7,248 nucleotides of DNA. Origin: Holosporales bacterium. GTDB taxonomy: Bacteria; Pseudomonadota; Alphaproteobacteria; RUG11792. The translations under genes were made by a program, and so were the position numbers. Positions 5,852 to 7,248 of this stretch are shown here, one piece after another (positions within the stretch are counted from its first letter, which is position 1; every line of letters begins with the position of its first letter). The notes under the pieces were generated by a model. The model was not told where the DNA came from, made no database searches, and worked only from the letters and a program-made list of their open reading frames with translations. The stretch is taken from positions 1 through 7,248 of the forward strand of contig JAITTR010000038.1 of the NCBI GenBank assembly GCA_031286725.1, written 5' to 3'.

Positions 5852-6351
5852 TTCGTTTCCATCTTTATTACGGGTTTTAAACTCGAAATTTTTGCAAATT
5901 TATCGATTTCCAAACTTAATATTCTTACAAACCCGGGAGAAAAGTCTTTTAAACCCTCTATAAATTTAAAAATAAAAGAATCGTGCCAAAACATTCCGAC
6001 AATACGGTAAGTCGTTTTTACTAATTGACCCAATTCAATTTGATCTCCTTGAGAAACTTCAAGATCTTGAGCAAAATACCCGTTGGAAATTCCGGCGACG
6101 AATTCTTTAAAATCTCGAGTTTCTTTTCTAAATAAATGTTTTTTCACAAACTCTAAAATATGTTTATTGGAAAGCAGTTTTTTGGCCATATTTGAAGTTT
6201 TATCTATCGATTGCGCTAATAGAAGTTTTTCTGATTTGTTATTTTCTATGATAGAAGAAATCGCAAACCAAAATATAGACAATATAAGAAAAACAAAAAC
6301 TAGTCGCGCGTCTATAGATTTCGAATATTTCTTTAAATGCAAAAAATTCAT
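5827..6351 (-). CDS. Bitopic inner-membrane protein, PilO/GspM-like (tentative)
   Basis: No named family is obvious. The 174-residue protein has a short basic cytoplasmic start, one membrane helix (about 17-35), a charged helical segment likely to be coiled coil (36-80), and a C-terminal alpha/beta domain. The C-terminal part TYRIVGMFWHDSFIFKFIEG followed by LKDFSPGFVRILSLEIDKF (residues 114-152) has the strand-helix-strand pattern of the ferredoxin-like domains of PilO and GspM, where a search for a bound helix and a PGF-type turn precede the last strands. Length and topology fit those proteins. The ATG starts one base after the stop of the upstream GspL/PilMN-like gene (TAGAATG), and the 3' end overlaps the next gene, so all three are surely cotranscribed and coupled. 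The family call is inference; the gene itself is well supported. Confidence 0.55.
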   Translation of the reverse strand: MNFLHLKKYSKSIDARLVFVFLILSIFWFAISSIIENNKSEKLLLAQSIDKTSNMAKKLLSNKHILEFVKKHLFRKETRDFKEFVAGISNGYFAQDLEVSQGDQIELGQLVKTTYRIVGMFWHDSFIFKFIEGLKDFSPGFVRILSLEIDKFAKISSLKPVIKMETKCEIYSAK

Positions 6352-6352
6352 T

Positions 6353-7248
6353 CTAATTTTCTAATGGGATCAATTTTGTTAATATTTCTTTCGATTCTTC
6401 ATCGAAAGTTATCGTCGCGTTTTGAATCTTTCCAATTCTATCCGTCTTTATTTTTTGTCTTAATAAGTCTTTAAAGTCTGGATAATTTATGAAAGAATAA
6501 TCTATATCATTCCATAAACTGAGTTCCGATAATACTTCTTTATCAAGAGAATTTATTACGCTATTACATGCGGCTATTTGCTTATTAAGATTAAATATGT
6601 CTAAAATTCCAAAACAACACTTACATATAAAAAATAAACAAAATAATGAAAACGCTATTTTTATTATTTTGTTTATATGGTTTTTATATTTTAAGAGAGA
6701 GGTATCTATATTGTTGCCAATTATCCCCATATTATTTGTAGATCTTTTTAATAAATTCTCTATTACAGAATCGTCTATTAAATAAATAACAACATCCTCC
6801 GGCAATATGCCATGCGTCTTTTTTATGTATTTTATTGTATTTTCTATTTCAGTTTCTTTTTCGCTTCGTTTTATATCTCCGTTTCTATAACAAATTATTC
6901 CGTTGTTCGTATACGCTATTATTTCGCAAATTTCTTCTCTTTCTATTGAAAACAACGCGCAACGGAACTTTTCTCTATCCAAAGGGAAATTTTGAAAATA
7001 AGTTGAGACAATCCAAACCGGCCAAGCTATAAAGGTTACTTGATTTCTTTCTAAGAGAATATCGTTAATAAAGTCGACAATTGCCTTTTCCAATTTTGAC
7101 GAGCAAATCATAACAAAGTTGTTTTTTGGAACCGCATCGTCATAAAATACGGCGTTTACCGATTCTTTTTTTAAAGATAGTATATTTTCCGCCAATTCTA
7201 TTATTTCTTTATAAGAGACGCTTTTTCTAGGAATAGCTTTACACGACA
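6353..7248 (-). CDS. GspL / PilM-PilN-like platform protein (5' end outside window)
   Basis: The minus frame is open right to base 7248, so the N-terminus is missing; a TTG at 7195 is internal and not a convincing start because reading continues upstream as CKAIPRKSVSYKEIIEL. Counting residues from that TTG: 15-140 looks like half of an actin-like (PilM/GspL) cytoplasmic domain, with NNFVMICSSKLEKAIVDF, FIAWPVWIVSTYF, ALFSIEREEICEIIAYTNN and VVIYLIDD resembling the repeated strand-helix units of that fold. A membrane helix follows (about 176-200, cysteine-rich), then a periplasmic part of about 80 residues with a helical stretch, as in PilN or the C-terminal part of GspL. A cytoplasmic actin-like domain fused to a bitopic tail is the GspL/MshI arrangement. 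Its downstream partners fit PilO and PilP. No catalytic motif is visible. Homology is inferred, not proven. Confidence 0.55.
   Translation of the reverse strand, partial: SCKAIPRKSVSYKEIIELAENILSLKKESVNAVFYDDAVPKNNFVMICSSKLEKAIVDFINDILLERNQVTFIAWPVWIVSTYFQNFPLDREKFRCALFSIEREEICEIIAYTNNGIICYRNGDIKRSEKETEIENTIKYIKKTHGILPEDVVIYLIDDSVIENLLKRSTNNMGIIGNNIDTSLLKYKNHINKIIKIAFSLFCLFFICKCCFGILDIFNLNKQIAACNSVINSLDKEVLSELSLWNDIDYSFINYPDFKDLLRQKIKTDRIGKIQNATITFDEESKEILTKLIPLEN

Noticed and set aside
1..7248. CRISPR array, insertion sequence or attachment site
   Set aside because: No regularly spaced direct repeats, terminal inverted repeats or transposase motifs are visible anywhere in the window.

Overview
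The window looks like chromosomal DNA from an AT-rich alphaproteobacterium, plausibly a reduced, host-associated lineage of the Rickettsiales or Holosporales kind. The pointers are the low GC content, the tight gene packing, and a GST-fold protein that resembles the alphaproteobacterial division factor FzlA. The exact lineage cannot be fixed from sequence alone. UGA is an ordinary stop here (mlaD and hemW both end in it), so there is no sign of codon reassignment in the clear genes.

Left part, minus strand, reading from 3699 down to 1: mlaD - rsfS - asd - hemW - surE. This is a very compact unit. mlaD and rsfS share an ATGA overlap, rsfS and asd overlap by 11 bp, asd and hemW are 15 bp apart, and the hemW stop abuts the surE start (TGAATG). 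The products act in outer-membrane lipid transport, ribosome silencing, aspartate-family (lysine/diaminopimelate) biosynthesis, heme trafficking and nucleotide phosphatase activity. surE runs off the left edge just short of its expected end. A good TATAAT box just upstream of mlaD is the likely promoter.

Middle, plus strand, 4139-5387: frr (ribosome recycling factor) followed 13 bp later by a GTG-started fzlA-like gene with a strong Shine-Dalgarno sequence. The 439-bp divergent gap between mlaD and frr carries no recognisable gene or RNA. It does hold a 34-codon ORF whose frame continues past one TGA, two palindromes, and a tandem TTGATAT repeat in the frr leader.

Right part, minus strand, 7248 down to 5519: three weakly conserved, closely spaced genes. 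From predicted architecture they look like the inner-membrane platform of a type IV pilus or type II secretion-like machine: a GspL/PilM-PilN-like protein (5' end outside the window), a PilO/GspM-like protein, and a short exported PilP/MshK-like protein. This set is convergent with fzlA across a 131-bp gap containing hairpins, and no secretin gene follows it. These three are the least described part of the window; their assignment is inference from layout and fold-like patterns, not clear motif identity.
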